Part shown: positions 16,877 to 26,287 of the stretch, one piece after another
How the letters are laid out: each line of letters begins with the position of its first letter
Numbering within the stretch: position 1 is the first letter of the stretch
Made by a program: the position numbers and the translations under genes
The notes under the pieces: model-generated
The model's database searches: none
Told to the model about the DNA's origin: nothing
Seen by the model: the letters and a program-made list of their open reading frames with translations, nothing else
Origin: Parahaliea mediterranea
Lineage (GTDB): Bacteria > Pseudomonadota > Gammaproteobacteria > Pseudomonadales > Halieaceae
Assembly (NCBI RefSeq): GCF_003402235.1
Contig: NZ_QEWO01000002.1
Coordinates: forward strand, 806,001 to 870,000
DNA: 64,000 nt
Direction of reading: 5' to 3'

Positions 16877-18037
16877 CTAGCAGGCGACGGTGGCAGGCCG
16901 GCTGGTGCCCCGTTGCCAGGCAATTACAAACAACAACAGGCTACCCACAATCCCGACGATCGCCAGTATGAGTACCGATTGGTAACTTTCCCGGGTGACA
17001 TACAGCGCTGCAATCAAGGGGCCCGCCGCGGCGCCAAATCCGTGGAACGCCGGTGCAACCGCAACGCCCCTGCCACTGTCATCTACCCTCTGCACCGCTG
17101 CGTACTGGAAGGTCAGGCAAAAATTCCAACTGAAGTTATACAGTGCCAGCGCCACCATATAGGCTGGACCGGTGAGGCTCATCGACAACAGAGCAATCGA
17201 ACCAAGCATGATCACCGACCCAAGTGTCAACGGCACGATCTGGCCAAAGCGATCGTCACACCAGGATCCAGCCAGTGCACCGGGTATTCCAAAACTGACA
17301 CCCACGGCCAGGCTCAGGCCGATAAAATCCGGCGCCAGCCCGGCTGCCGAGCCCATGCGCTCAATAAACGCCCACACCGCCCCAACATTAAAAAAGAACA
17401 TGAAGCAGCCCAATAAAGCCAGCACCGCCGGCACGCGAAGCAATGGCCCATGCCGCACCCGTTGCGGCGACAACAGGCCTCGCGGCGGTAGCAGGGCTGA
17501 CAGAAAAAGGCCCACCACATCCAGCACCAGCAGCAGAACCAGCACTGCGGCAAAACCGTGAGCCTCGGTAAATGCCGGTAACAGCAGCATTCCCACGACC
17601 TGAAAGCTCACCTGGGCCGCCACCGAAAAACCAAAGTAGCGCGCCGCTTTGGGCTCATCTGCCAGTACTGTCAGCGCGATGGAGTACGCCGCGCCGCCGC
17701 CAAGCCCGGTGAGCAAAAGCAACACTGTCAGGACATCGGCGCGGGATGTGAAAAGGCAGCCAATATGGCCAGCGAGTATCAGCAGTACTGAAACCAGTGT
17801 GGCCCTGCGCCAGTTCACAAGGCGAATCCACAACAGCGCGACAGCGGAACTTACTGCAGCCCCCCCCATCACCGCTGTTGCAAGCAGGCCCACCCTGGCT
17901 TCGCTGAGTTGGAAATCCGCCGCTGCAGCCGCAACAAGCAGCGGTAGGATAAGGAATCCCCCCGTAGCAATGAAGCTCAGAAGGATGGCTGCAACAATCG
18001 ACGAACGAGAGTCATATCGATCATGTGTCACGGCCAT
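16877..18037 (-). CDS. Major facilitator superfamily transporter
   Basis: 386 residues with about 12 predicted hydrophobic segments (first: SIVAAILLSFIATGGFLIL). The start at 18037 gives a normal MFS N-terminus and overlaps the end of the NTF2-like gene by 17 bases; the open frame to 18085 adds polar residues with no good site. It resembles the carrier at 30770-31960 (both carry LYNF[SA]WN near the last third), so the two may be paralogues for related substrates. The cargo is probably the amide substrate of the flanking hydrolases (inference). Confidence 0.82.
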   Translation of the reverse strand: MAVTHDRYDSRSSIVAAILLSFIATGGFLILPLLVAAAAADFQLSEARVGLLATAVMGGAAVSSAVALLWIRLVNWRRATLVSVLLILAGHIGCLFTSRADVLTVLLLLTGLGGGAAYSIALTVLADEPKAARYFGFSVAAQVSFQVVGMLLLPAFTEAHGFAAVLVLLLVLDVVGLFLSALLPPRGLLSPQRVRHGPLLRVPAVLALLGCFMFFFNVGAVWAFIERMGSAAGLAPDFIGLSLAVGVSFGIPGALAGSWCDDRFGQIVPLTLGSVIMLGSIALLSMSLTGPAYMVALALYNFSWNFCLTFQYAAVQRVDDSGRGVAVAPAFHGFGAAAGPLIAALYVTRESYQSVLILAIVGIVGSLLLFVIAWQRGTSRPATVAC

Positions 18038-18419
18038 TCTCCGGCGCTGATTCAAACAGCTTTGCGGTGATGTACCACTGGCCATCCTCCAGCATCAGGT
18101 GGAAGTGGTTGATAAAATTCATGCCGAGATAGCCCTGCTCGTGCAGTTCCACGGTGCCAATACGGTCGCTCACGATGACCGCCTTGATCGTCGCCTCATA
18201 GGGAAGCCCGGTTGTCTGTGGCGCTGGATTCTGCGCCACTGCATCAAAAAATGGCTCCGGCGTACCCAATATCTCTGCCCCGCCCAGAAAGCCGCTCATC
18301 GAAGCCTCGTCGTGGAATAGGGCGCGCAGGGCCATCGTGTCACCACTGCGACAGGCCTTTACATAGGACTCAATAACCGCCCTCACGGCCAGCGCCTGTT
18401 CTTGATCCTTGCGTGACAT
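18021..18419 (-). CDS. NTF2-like (lumazine-binding domain) protein
   Basis: 132 residues, alpha+beta barrel of the SnoaL/NTF2-like type (AVRAVIESYVKACRSGDTMALRALFHDEA at the front, FINHFHLMLEDGQWYITAKLF at the end, split here by sequence not shown). Start at 18419 because GGGGAG lies upstream and the family begins at this point. Such proteins are small enzymes or ligand-binding accessory proteins; no activity can be assigned. It lies in the amide-hydrolase operon. Confidence 0.75.
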   Translation of the reverse strand: MSRKDQEQALAVRAVIESYVKACRSGDTMALRALFHDEASMSGFLGGAEILGTPEPFFDAVAQNPAPQTTGLPYEATIKAVIVSDRIGTVELHEQGYLGMNFINHFHLMLEDGQWYITAKLFESAPENGRDT

Positions 18420-18462
18420 AGCCGCACTCTCCCCGTTTGACCAGATCAGTTTGACACTCATG

Positions 18463-19578
18463 CTAAGCCAGGGCCGCCAACAAAGCCTCTGCCTTTGTGA
18501 TCGCGTCGGACTGGTGCGGCTGCAGCGCTTGGCCGCCCAGCGCCGCATGCATCTCCAGGAAAGGGTCCTGCGTTCCGGTGCGAACTCCACTCAGTGCCTC
18601 CATTACTGCCAGGCCGAAGAATGGTACTGTCCAGGTGTTGTACCCACCTTCATGGCACATCAGCAGACGGCCATCGCAATGGCGATCAGCCGCGGCAAGC
18701 AGCATTTCGGTCAGCTGCCGGTAACCGTCGCTGTGCATTTGCATGCGCCCCAAAGGGTCATAAGCTCCCGCATCAAAACCGGAAGGCACAATAATCAACT
18801 GGGGCTTATAGGCATCAAGCGCCGGAATTACCACGCGCTCCCATGCTGCCTCATAGGCACCCACACCGGAACCCGCAGGCAGAGGCACGTTGAGGTTGAA
18901 ACCCACCCCCGCACCCGTGCCGCGCTCGTGTAAATGGCCCGAGTCCGGTGGAAAGCAATTGTCCTGGTGCACCGATATTGTGAGCGCCCGCGGGTCGCTG
19001 TAGAAGGCGCTTTGCGTCCCGTTACCATGGTGAACATCCCAGTCGACCAGGGCGATACGCTCCAGTCCGTAGTGCTCAAGCGCGTGAAAGCCGGCTATAG
19101 CAGCATTGCCGAGGAGACAGAAGCCCATGCCCATATCGGCCAGCGCGTGATGGCCCGGAGGGCGTACCAGAGCGTAGGCATTATCCACGCTGCCTTCCAT
19201 GATCGCTTCGAGCGCCGCCAGTACTCCCCCGGCGGACAACAGCGCTATCTCGTAGCTGCCCCGGCCCATTGGCGTGAAGATACCCGCATCACCGCCGTGT
19301 TCACCGCTCAGGGCTTTAAGCTTGTCGAGATACCCCGCCGTGTGAAAACGAAGAATTTCTGCTTCTGTAGCCTCCCGCGGTGCAATCGGGTGCAGTAGCG
19401 GGGTCAGCCCGGCGACCTCGAGAAGATTACGAAACCGGCGCTTGGTTTCGGGGTTTTCCGCGTGGGTATCTGGTTGGACGGGGTTGCCGTAGGGCATCGG
19501 CCCGGCGTAGTTACCAGTGTTATGCCACAAGTACAGTTCATGGGCGACAAAACCGGTACGGGTGGGGCGAGAAGTCAT
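18463..19578 (-). CDS. Class II histone-deacetylase-like amidohydrolase (acetylpolyamine/acyl-amine deacetylase type)
   Basis: 371-residue arginase/deacetylase-fold zinc enzyme. Zinc ligands D181, H183 (VDWDVHHGNGT) and D269 (PSGFDAGAYDP); catalytic histidine pair H143-H144 (RPPGHHALAD); the tyrosine of CHEGGYN near residue 314. Bacterial members remove acetyl or other acyl groups from amines, including acetylpolyamines. It heads the leftward run HDAC, NTF2-like, MFS, DmpA, amidase. The true acyl amine is unknown; N-acylated aromatic amines would fit the surroundings. Confidence 0.88.
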   Translation of the reverse strand: MTSRPTRTGFVAHELYLWHNTGNYAGPMPYGNPVQPDTHAENPETKRRFRNLLEVAGLTPLLHPIAPREATEAEILRFHTAGYLDKLKALSGEHGGDAGIFTPMGRGSYEIALLSAGGVLAALEAIMEGSVDNAYALVRPPGHHALADMGMGFCLLGNAAIAGFHALEHYGLERIALVDWDVHHGNGTQSAFYSDPRALTISVHQDNCFPPDSGHLHERGTGAGVGFNLNVPLPAGSGVGAYEAAWERVVIPALDAYKPQLIIVPSGFDAGAYDPLGRMQMHSDGYRQLTEMLLAAADRHCDGRLLMCHEGGYNTWTVPFFGLAVMEALSGVRTGTQDPFLEMHAALGGQALQPHQSDAITKAEALLAALA

Positions 19579-19621
19579 GACGTGTTCGCTCCTTCATCAT
19601 GCGCACAAAGCTGGGTATTGG

Positions 19622-19648
19622 TAAAAAAGAGCCCGGAAGCCCGGGCCC
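19622..19648 (-). terminator. Rho-independent terminator after TonB receptor gene
   Basis: Read on the minus strand: stem GCCCGG / CCGGGC with a four-base GCTT loop (19646-19631), followed by CTTTTTT. It lies about 27 bases past the TonB receptor stop and separates that gene from the HDAC-led operon. Confidence 0.8.
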
Positions 19649-19675
19649 AAGCAGGTTGAGCAGTAGAGGGTATTG

Positions 19676-22120
19676 TCACTGCCCAAGGAAATAGCTGAGG
19701 GTTACACCGTAGGTACGCGGCATACCGTAGCTGCGAACGTAGGGTCCGTTACCACCGGTATAGGCTGCGGGATAGTAGTCCTCATCCGTCAGGTTGCGCG
19801 TCCACAGCAAGGCACGCCAGCGACCATCAGCAGAACCAATACCCACGCGCGCGTTGAAGACGGTGTAATCCTCTGTGGCACGTTGCGGCGTAGGGCCACC
19901 GGTGGTGTCATCGGTAAAACTGACGTCTGCCGCCACCTCCATGCTCAACGCATCGCCGACGGGCCACTCATAGCTAACCAATGCCGTATAGGACCACTCT
20001 GGCGCCTGCGGCAGTTCAATCCCCGAAACATCGCGGGTCACTGTCACTGGCCAGGCACTCGCATCCGGGTCAACCGCATTCCATTCGGTCACTTCCGTAT
20101 CCAGCCAGGCAATCCCTGCGCTCAACGACAGCCCATCCATCGGCAGCCATTGCAAATCCAGTTCCGCGCCGAAGATTTCTGACTCAGGCACGTTGGTCAA
20201 GCCAGAGATATTGCCGACAAACGTCACCGCTGTATCGGTTTCCTGCTTGTCTTCGTAGTCATAGAAGAAGGTAGCCGCATTCAGTTGCATAGCTCCATCA
20301 AGCAGGGTCGTTTTGGCACCCAACTCATAGGAAGTCAGCACTTCCTCGTCATAGGGCTTGAGTTGCTGGGTTGTATTGGAGTTTGCGCCGTTAAATCCAC
20401 CAGATTTGAAGCCGTTGGAAATGGTGCCGTACAACAGAATGTCGTCATTCAAGGCATAGTCCAGACCGATCTTGCCCATCCAGCGCTTGGTGTCGATGGT
20501 ATCCTCAAAGACCTGGAAGGCGTCGTTAACCTGCGCGGTGCCAATCAGGTTGAAGATGTAATCGGGTGAATCGGGGTTGTCGTTGATCGTGCCGCAATCG
20601 CCCGCCCCCAGCGTGGAGCCAAACTGAGCATTGAGGAAATTGCCCAGCGAACCATCTTCCGCCACAAAGGTGCAGCCGGCCCACTCACGCTCTTCTTCGG
20701 TATAGCGGGCGCCCAATGTCAAACGCCACTTCTCCGTCAGCATCCATTCAACATGACCGAAAACCGCAGCCGACTCGGTCTCCTGTTTGTACTTCGTATC
20801 AAGTTCCAGAATCGGGGTGGCGGCGAACTGTGCAACTCCCCAGGGAATGGAGCCCTGCCCAAACACAGAGTCAGCCATGAAGTAATGATAGTACTCTTCC
20901 ATCTCATCGTGAGAGTAGTACAGGCCGGCAATCCAGCTCACCTCGCCGGTGTCACCTGAAATCCGCAGTTCCTGGGAGAATACGTCCAGGTCAGTGGTGT
21001 TAATGTTGCTGGAGTCGGTGAAGAATCCGCCGTCCCAGTCATTGGACTCGGTGCGCTCAAACTCGTCATAACCGGTAATGGAGGTGACAGTCATATCACC
21101 AATGTCCCAGTTTATCCTTGCCATGAAGCCGGTAAGTTCGTTGTCGCGCTGGGGCCTAAGATCAAACGTCTTGCCAGTGATGGGACTGGTGTAGCTATTG
21201 GTCCAGTCGGCAGCTTCTGCGTCATCGGTGGAGTACCAGGGCGGCGTCTCGCCAAAATGATCGCCACCTGGCAGGCGGTACTCGTCCAAGGGTGAATAGG
21301 GGTTGTTGAACTCACCCAGCCCAATCTCATTGCCGTTATAGGGGGAATTGGCGCGATTCTCCGACTTATCTTGTACGTAATGCGCGCTCAGAAGAATGCT
21401 CACGTTATCCGTCGCATCGATATTGATGGTGCCCCGCGCTGCGGTGGCGTCCTTCTCGCCCAATTCGTCATCGCGCGAAAGGCTCTCCTGCCAGCCCTCA
21501 CCAGACTGTGTGGTTTTGAAAGCCAGCCGGCCCTGCACGAGGTCACTACCGCCTGACACGAAGCCTTCAAGATCAAAGGTTTCGTAGCTGCCATAACTGC
21601 CTATGACCCCGGCCTCAAACTCGCGCGTGGGCTTATTGCTGATGAAGTTGATCTGCCCGGCCGTGGTGTTGCGACCGTACAGGTCTCCCTGTGGTCCCTT
21701 GAGCACCTCAACCCGGGCCGTATCGAATACCAGGCCTCGGGTCATAACCGTGTAGGGCATAGCGACTTCGTCAAAGTAGATACCGACGGTGGAAGACGCC
21801 GCCGTTGAATAGTCCTGAAAACCAACCCCACGAATGGTGTACAGAGGAACACCTGTCGCGGCAGTTTCATTCACCGTGAGACCCGGTGTCATCATCGCGA
21901 TATCTTCCGCAGTCAGAACACCAAAATCCTGCAGTTGCTGGCCGGTAAAGGCATTGATTGTGATACCCACATCGTTGGCGCCCTGCTCACGCTTTTGCGC
22001 AGTAACCACCACTTCTTCAATCTGGGCGGCAAGTGCCGACTGCGCGGGCGCCAGCAGGGACACCGCGAGTGCGCCCCATAGTGCGGAACGCATTTTGTCG
22101 TACTGGATGGGACTGTTCAT
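19676..22120 (-). CDS. TonB-dependent outer-membrane receptor
   Basis: 814 residues. Signal peptide (LWGALAVSLLAPAQSALA), TonB box/plug start QIEEVVVTAQKREQGANDV, plug motifs RVEVLKGPQGDLYGRNTTAGQIN, and a C-terminal beta-barrel ending in YGVTLSYFLGQ with a terminal aromatic-rich strand. It would import a scarce organic compound across the outer membrane. Same strand as, and 57 bases after, the YtcJ-like amidohydrolase, and upstream of the amide-hydrolase operon, so its cargo is probably an amide or conjugate used there (inference). Confidence 0.93.
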   Translation of the reverse strand: MNSPIQYDKMRSALWGALAVSLLAPAQSALAAQIEEVVVTAQKREQGANDVGITINAFTGQQLQDFGVLTAEDIAMMTPGLTVNETAATGVPLYTIRGVGFQDYSTAASSTVGIYFDEVAMPYTVMTRGLVFDTARVEVLKGPQGDLYGRNTTAGQINFISNKPTREFEAGVIGSYGSYETFDLEGFVSGGSDLVQGRLAFKTTQSGEGWQESLSRDDELGEKDATAARGTINIDATDNVSILLSAHYVQDKSENRANSPYNGNEIGLGEFNNPYSPLDEYRLPGGDHFGETPPWYSTDDAEAADWTNSYTSPITGKTFDLRPQRDNELTGFMARINWDIGDMTVTSITGYDEFERTESNDWDGGFFTDSSNINTTDLDVFSQELRISGDTGEVSWIAGLYYSHDEMEEYYHYFMADSVFGQGSIPWGVAQFAATPILELDTKYKQETESAAVFGHVEWMLTEKWRLTLGARYTEEEREWAGCTFVAEDGSLGNFLNAQFGSTLGAGDCGTINDNPDSPDYIFNLIGTAQVNDAFQVFEDTIDTKRWMGKIGLDYALNDDILLYGTISNGFKSGGFNGANSNTTQQLKPYDEEVLTSYELGAKTTLLDGAMQLNAATFFYDYEDKQETDTAVTFVGNISGLTNVPESEIFGAELDLQWLPMDGLSLSAGIAWLDTEVTEWNAVDPDASAWPVTVTRDVSGIELPQAPEWSYTALVSYEWPVGDALSMEVAADVSFTDDTTGGPTPQRATEDYTVFNARVGIGSADGRWRALLWTRNLTDEDYYPAAYTGGNGPYVRSYGMPRTYGVTLSYFLGQ

Positions 22121-22177
22121 CGTTTGTAACCCCTCAATAGCTATATTATTGCTTTGAATGTATGCAAGGCAGCGGAC

Positions 22178-23935
22178 TCAGCGGCCGCTCGCCTCTCCCG
22201 GATAGACCGTTTTTCCCTGAAAAACCGTTTGCAGTACCTCAACATCGCTGATCTTCTCCGGCGCAATGTCGAACAGGTTTTGCCGAATCACCACGAAATC
22301 TGCGGATTTTCCCACCTGAAGTGATCCGGCACGGTCGCTCAACCGCAGCGCGCGTGCATTCTCGACGGTGTAGATTGCGATCGCTTGCTCGAGGGAAATT
22401 GCCTCCTCCGGCCACAGTGATCCGGCCGCGCTGCCCTCGGGGTTACGGCGCGTCACCATGGCCTCCAGGCCCAGCCAGGGGTCGATAGTCTCCACCGCCG
22501 CGGGCCAGTCAGAACCGGCAAGCACCGGTGCACCGGCTTTGAGCAGGCTCCTGATGGGGAAGTAATGCTCACCACGGGGGCCAACAGCGCTGATGACCGA
22601 ATCAATAATGGGTGAAGGGTTCCAGATATAGGGCGACAGGTCGGCCACCGCATTGAGACTGGCAAATCGCGGGATATCGCTCGGGTCGATAAATCCGGCA
22701 TGGGCCAGTTCGTGGCGCAATCCGCTATCGCCGTTTTTGGCACGCGCCGCTGCGATAGCATCCAGGGCTACGCGTACGGAGCGGTCTCCTGCCGTATGGA
22801 TTTTTACTGTAAAGCCACGCTTGTCGAACTCAATCAGGTCTTCTGTCAGCTGATTGGGCGACAGGTGAAGTGGTCCGCGTGTACGGTCGGCCCCGGGCGA
22901 CTCTGCGGTATACGGCTCGAGCATGGCAGCGGTGCGCGATGGGGTTGGCACGCCGTCCATGAAGATCTTGATAAACCGGGTGTCGACATTCCCGGAACGA
23001 TACTGGTCGCGAAGTCTCGGGTACTCGTCATAATCCAGGGCAGACTTGCGGCTGCCGTAAGGGGTCAGAATCGACAGGGCCATGTGCGCATTCAACTCGC
23101 CCTGCTTATCCAGCGTCTGAAAGGCTTGCAACACAGACTCAGGCGCCATGGCGCTTTTCATGGCGGTAATACCAAAGCGATTGGCGATACTGACTGACTT
23201 TCGGGCGCCGTCCAAACTCTGCTCAAGGGTCCAGTCCGGCAGTTTCGCCTCGGCCATCTGCGAGGCGCCTTCCAGCAGCAAGCCGTTTGGCTCTCGGCTT
23301 CCTGCAAGACGCAGGATAGTGCCATCTTCAGGGTCGGGCGTCGTTGCGGTAATACCTACCAACTCCAGTGCCTTGCTGTTCAACCAGGAGTTGTGGCCGC
23401 TATCGTCGCTCAGTATCACCGCAGCATCGCCAGACACCTCGTCCAGCAGCTTTTTAGGCGATGGGATACTAAACCGATCAAAGAATCCGCTGTCCCACTG
23501 CCCTCCTCGAATCCACACCCCACCGGGGGTCTTCGCCACACAATCTGCCACCGTGTCAGCAACATCCTGTGGTGTCGCGCTGAAAGGAAAATTGCACTCG
23601 AACAGCGTTTTTATGCCGCCTTTTAACGGATGTACATGTGCATCAATGAGGCCGGGCAGCACCATCGCGCCGCCGAGATCTCTGATCTGTGTAGCAGAAC
23701 CCTGAAGCGCCAGGACGTCGTCGGATTTTCCAATCGCCACAATACGCCCATCGCTAACGGCCATAGCCTCTGCCCAGGGCTGTTCAGCATCCAGCGTATA
23801 AAACCGCGCGTTGGTGTAGATGGTGCCGACAGCCTCTTTTGTGTAGATGGTGCCGACAGTCTCTGATGCCAGGACGGGCAATGTGCTGGAAGTAGTCAGC
23901 GCAATGGCAAGAGAAAGGCGCTGTGCGAGTTTCAT
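22178..23935 (-). CDS. Exported YtcJ-like amidohydrolase
   Basis: 585 residues with a Sec signal peptide (LSLAIALTTSSTLPVLASE). Amidohydrolase-3 family: metal-binding HVHPLKGG, a mid-domain TVKIHTAGDRSV and the C-terminal AGSDWPAAV metal/aspartate motif, plus the terminal small beta domain. These enzymes hydrolyse amide, ester or formyl bonds. At the signal/mature border nine codons are duplicated (ETVGTIYTK / EAVGTIYTN, DNA repeat 23814-23867). Probably first gene of a unit with the TonB receptor downstream. Confidence 0.87.
   Translation of the reverse strand: MKLAQRLSLAIALTTSSTLPVLASETVGTIYTKEAVGTIYTNARFYTLDAEQPWAEAMAVSDGRIVAIGKSDDVLALQGSATQIRDLGGAMVLPGLIDAHVHPLKGGIKTLFECNFPFSATPQDVADTVADCVAKTPGGVWIRGGQWDSGFFDRFSIPSPKKLLDEVSGDAAVILSDDSGHNSWLNSKALELVGITATTPDPEDGTILRLAGSREPNGLLLEGASQMAEAKLPDWTLEQSLDGARKSVSIANRFGITAMKSAMAPESVLQAFQTLDKQGELNAHMALSILTPYGSRKSALDYDEYPRLRDQYRSGNVDTRFIKIFMDGVPTPSRTAAMLEPYTAESPGADRTRGPLHLSPNQLTEDLIEFDKRGFTVKIHTAGDRSVRVALDAIAAARAKNGDSGLRHELAHAGFIDPSDIPRFASLNAVADLSPYIWNPSPIIDSVISAVGPRGEHYFPIRSLLKAGAPVLAGSDWPAAVETIDPWLGLEAMVTRRNPEGSAAGSLWPEEAISLEQAIAIYTVENARALRLSDRAGSLQVGKSADFVVIRQNLFDIAPEKISDVEVLQTVFQGKTVYPGEASGR
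23814..23867. repeat. Tandem 27-base duplication inside the amidohydrolase gene
   Basis: Two adjacent 27-base units (23814-23840 and 23841-23867), differing at a few positions. Both start GTGTAGATGGTGCCGACAG. The repeat is in frame and duplicates nine residues just after the signal peptide, so it lengthens the mature N-terminus without breaking the protein. Confidence 0.85.
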
Positions 23936-24160
23936 CGTTGTTATCTCCCTGATATTTTTCTTGTTCAGCGTTTACAGGGGATACTAAACCTCTGGGGCAG
24001 GTAGACTATTGACAAAGCGGGCCATTCTGTTGACCGCGTGACGGGTTTCTGGGGCCAATATCGGGCATGGGCGCACAGCATGGGTGCAGTGGTACGAGGG
24101 CGCACAACCAAGGCACCCCAAGCAGGACAAAGCGGTCAATAGATGGGTGAGCGGCCGTAT

Positions 24161-25246
24161 CTAGGAAGATCGCAGAAGTGTTGCAGCATGTTCCCGATAG
24201 GACTGGGGTGTCTGGCCTACCCAACTCCTGAAAGCGCGGCTGAAAGCGCTGAGCTCCGAGTACCCGAGTTCGAATGCAATTTCCGATAACGGCATACTGG
24301 TTTGACTAAGGTAGTACTTGGCGCGCTTTTCTCGCGCCATTTTTTTTACTTCCTGAAAGCTGTAACCTTCGTCAGCCAGGCGTCGGCGCAGGGTGCGGGG
24401 TGACATGGTCAGGCGCTCTGCAATACGCTCAAGTGTGACAGCCTCGTCTGTGCCGGCACGTATGAGTTCACGGCACAGGATGTCAACAATACCCTGCCCC
24501 GAATGCTTGGAGCCAAAATACGTACGCAATGCCTGTGTGAGTACCTCGTGCAGCAGGGCGTGGCTCGTATAGAACCGCTCATGCAGGTAGGCACTGTCAA
24601 ATCGCAAACAATTTTCGCTGGATCCGAACTTAACCGGAGCTTTAAAAAAACGCTCAAGCACTTCGCGGTTTTGCGCATCTACATGCTTGAACTGAACATC
24701 CGCAATCGGCATAGGCTGGCGTGTCGCGTTGTTCAGCGCCTGCACGAGAAAGCTGGAAAGATATTCATTCAGTTGACGCGTATCCACCTCTGAAGGAGCC
24801 AGCAGTCGATGTGAAAATTCAGCGCGACGGCTGTCGAAATCAAAGCGGGTTTCAATGGAGGTATCGACAAACCGGTCATAGCGACACAAGCAGCGAATGC
24901 CCTCGGCGACATTGGGTGCTGAAACGACAGCGAGTATCAGAAGACTCGACGCCTCATAGTGATAGTTGCGCGCCATATCCAGGCCGATCGACGGATTGTC
25001 GCTGTATTGCGCCGCTTTGTTAAGCAGTTCGCATACCGTCCTTACCGGCAATGGCTGATCGAATTCATCACAATGCTCAGCATCAAGGCCGCATTCGGTG
25101 AACAGCCTCGAAGGATCAATACCACGATCCATCAGGTGGTCACGAACATAGGTCACAAAGCGCGGTGACAGCGTTGGCTCTAGCTGCCCACTACCGGAGA
25201 CAAACGACAACGGGTTATCGGCAGTTGGCACGGGCCCGGAAATCAT
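24161..25246 (-). CDS. AraC-family regulator with N-terminal arabinose-binding-like domain (OruR/ArgR-type)
   Basis: 361 residues. The large N-terminal ligand domain (about 30-215) is of the PF12625 type found in OruR-like regulators. The C-terminal AraC helix-turn-helix pair contains LERIAERLTMSPRTLRRRLADEG and LSEIAFELGYSELSAFSRAFRSW. It lies 40 bases after the last cytochrome gene of the amine dehydrogenase operon on the same strand, and before the amidohydrolase, so either could be its target. Confidence 0.85.
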   Translation of the reverse strand: MISGPVPTADNPLSFVSGSGQLEPTLSPRFVTYVRDHLMDRGIDPSRLFTECGLDAEHCDEFDQPLPVRTVCELLNKAAQYSDNPSIGLDMARNYHYEASSLLILAVVSAPNVAEGIRCLCRYDRFVDTSIETRFDFDSRRAEFSHRLLAPSEVDTRQLNEYLSSFLVQALNNATRQPMPIADVQFKHVDAQNREVLERFFKAPVKFGSSENCLRFDSAYLHERFYTSHALLHEVLTQALRTYFGSKHSGQGIVDILCRELIRAGTDEAVTLERIAERLTMSPRTLRRRLADEGYSFQEVKKMAREKRAKYYLSQTSMPLSEIAFELGYSELSAFSRAFRSWVGQTPQSYREHAATLLRSS

Positions 25247-25286
25247 TGGCTGCGCGCCTCGCTGTCCTGTACCCGCTGGATATTCA

Positions 25287-25853
25287 TCACTCAGGAACGA
25301 GTTGGCTATAGTAGGCGGCGAGCGCTTTGAAATCGTCGTTGCCCAGACGCGACAGCGCCGCCTGCATCAACGGATGCACACGCTTGCTGGATTTATAGGC
25401 TTTTAGCTGCTGCTCCAAATAGGCGGCGTGCTGGCCTGCAAGTATCGGCCAATTCTGCGCCACCGGTTCACCGCGCATACCGTGGCAAGCAGAACAATAA
25501 CCCGCCAGGCCCTGACCGCGCTCAACCAATGCGGGGTCACCGCTTGCTGATGTCGTCAGGGGCAACTTGGCATAGTAGTCGGCAAGTTGCTGAATATCTT
25601 CGTCCGACAGCTCTTTGACAAAGGGCATCATGGCTTCGTTTTCCCGCGTGCCGTCGCGAAATGCCGTTATCTGGTCCGCCAGATACGCCGCGTGCTGGCC
25701 GGCGAGATTGGGCCATTGCGCACTGGCTGATTGCCCCTGCTGCCCATGGCACGCAACACAGCTTTGGGCCGGCCCAGGCGCTTCGGCTATCGCTGTACCG
25801 CTCGCCACAGTCAGCACCGTGGCTGCCAGTACTCGATAAACCCTGTTTTTCAT
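25287..25853 (-). CDS. Di-heme cytochrome c4-like protein
   Basis: 188 residues with a Sec signal peptide (cleavage near residue 23) and two heme sites: C32-x-x-C35-H36 (SCVACHGQQG) and C120-x-x-C123-H124 (YCSACHGMRG), each followed by a duplicated NLAGQHAAYL-type domain as in cytochrome c4. Periplasmic electron carrier. It overlaps the preceding monoheme cytochrome by ATGA in the amine dehydrogenase operon, so it probably takes electrons onward to the terminal oxidase. Confidence 0.9.
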   Translation of the reverse strand: MKNRVYRVLAATVLTVASGTAIAEAPGPAQSCVACHGQQGQSASAQWPNLAGQHAAYLADQITAFRDGTRENEAMMPFVKELSDEDIQQLADYYAKLPLTTSASGDPALVERGQGLAGYCSACHGMRGEPVAQNWPILAGQHAAYLEQQLKAYKSSKRVHPLMQAALSRLGNDDFKALAAYYSQLVPE

Positions 25854-26287
25854 TGCTTTCTCCCTGTCGCACCGGTCAACGCTTGTAGTAGCTCGGCGCG
25901 GTATTTGTCGACTTCGTTGAGCGGTTGCTGGCGCAGCTCGCTCACCTCAGCACTTGAATAGGGCTGGAACTCGCCCGTAACGCTATCACCGGCAAATTCG
26001 CGCACCATCCAGTTAAGAACAGACGCAAGGCGCTTGTCGTTTAACGCCGATGTTGCCGAACCGGGTACGCGAACCAGGTACTCACGCCCAGCCTTGCTCT
26101 GCAGGAATACGCCCACCTCGTTCTTCATCCGCGGGACCGAATCCGCGCCGCTACCGTCGGGTGTATGACAGCCCTGGCAATGCAACTGATAATCAAACTG
26201 TGCCTGTTGGTATTCGCGATCGTCAGCGGCAGCCGACGACAGTACCGCGCCGCTCAACAGCGCTAGCACCAGTCCACTGCGGGTCAT
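25850..26287 (-). CDS. Periplasmic monoheme c-type cytochrome of the amine dehydrogenase operon
   Basis: 145 residues, signal peptide then one heme site C37-x-x-C40-H41 (HCQGCHTPDGSG). The ATG at 26287 overlaps the stop of aauA (ATGA), so the two are co-translated; the frame upstream of it is only the shadow of aauA. In Alcaligenes faecalis the gene after aauA also encodes a small periplasmic monoheme cytochrome (known). It is the likely direct electron acceptor of the TTQ enzyme here (inference). Confidence 0.85.
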   Translation of the reverse strand: MTRSGLVLALLSGAVLSSAAADDREYQQAQFDYQLHCQGCHTPDGSGADSVPRMKNEVGVFLQSKAGREYLVRVPGSATSALNDKRLASVLNWMVREFAGDSVTGEFQPYSSAEVSELRQQPLNEVDKYRAELLQALTGATGRKQ

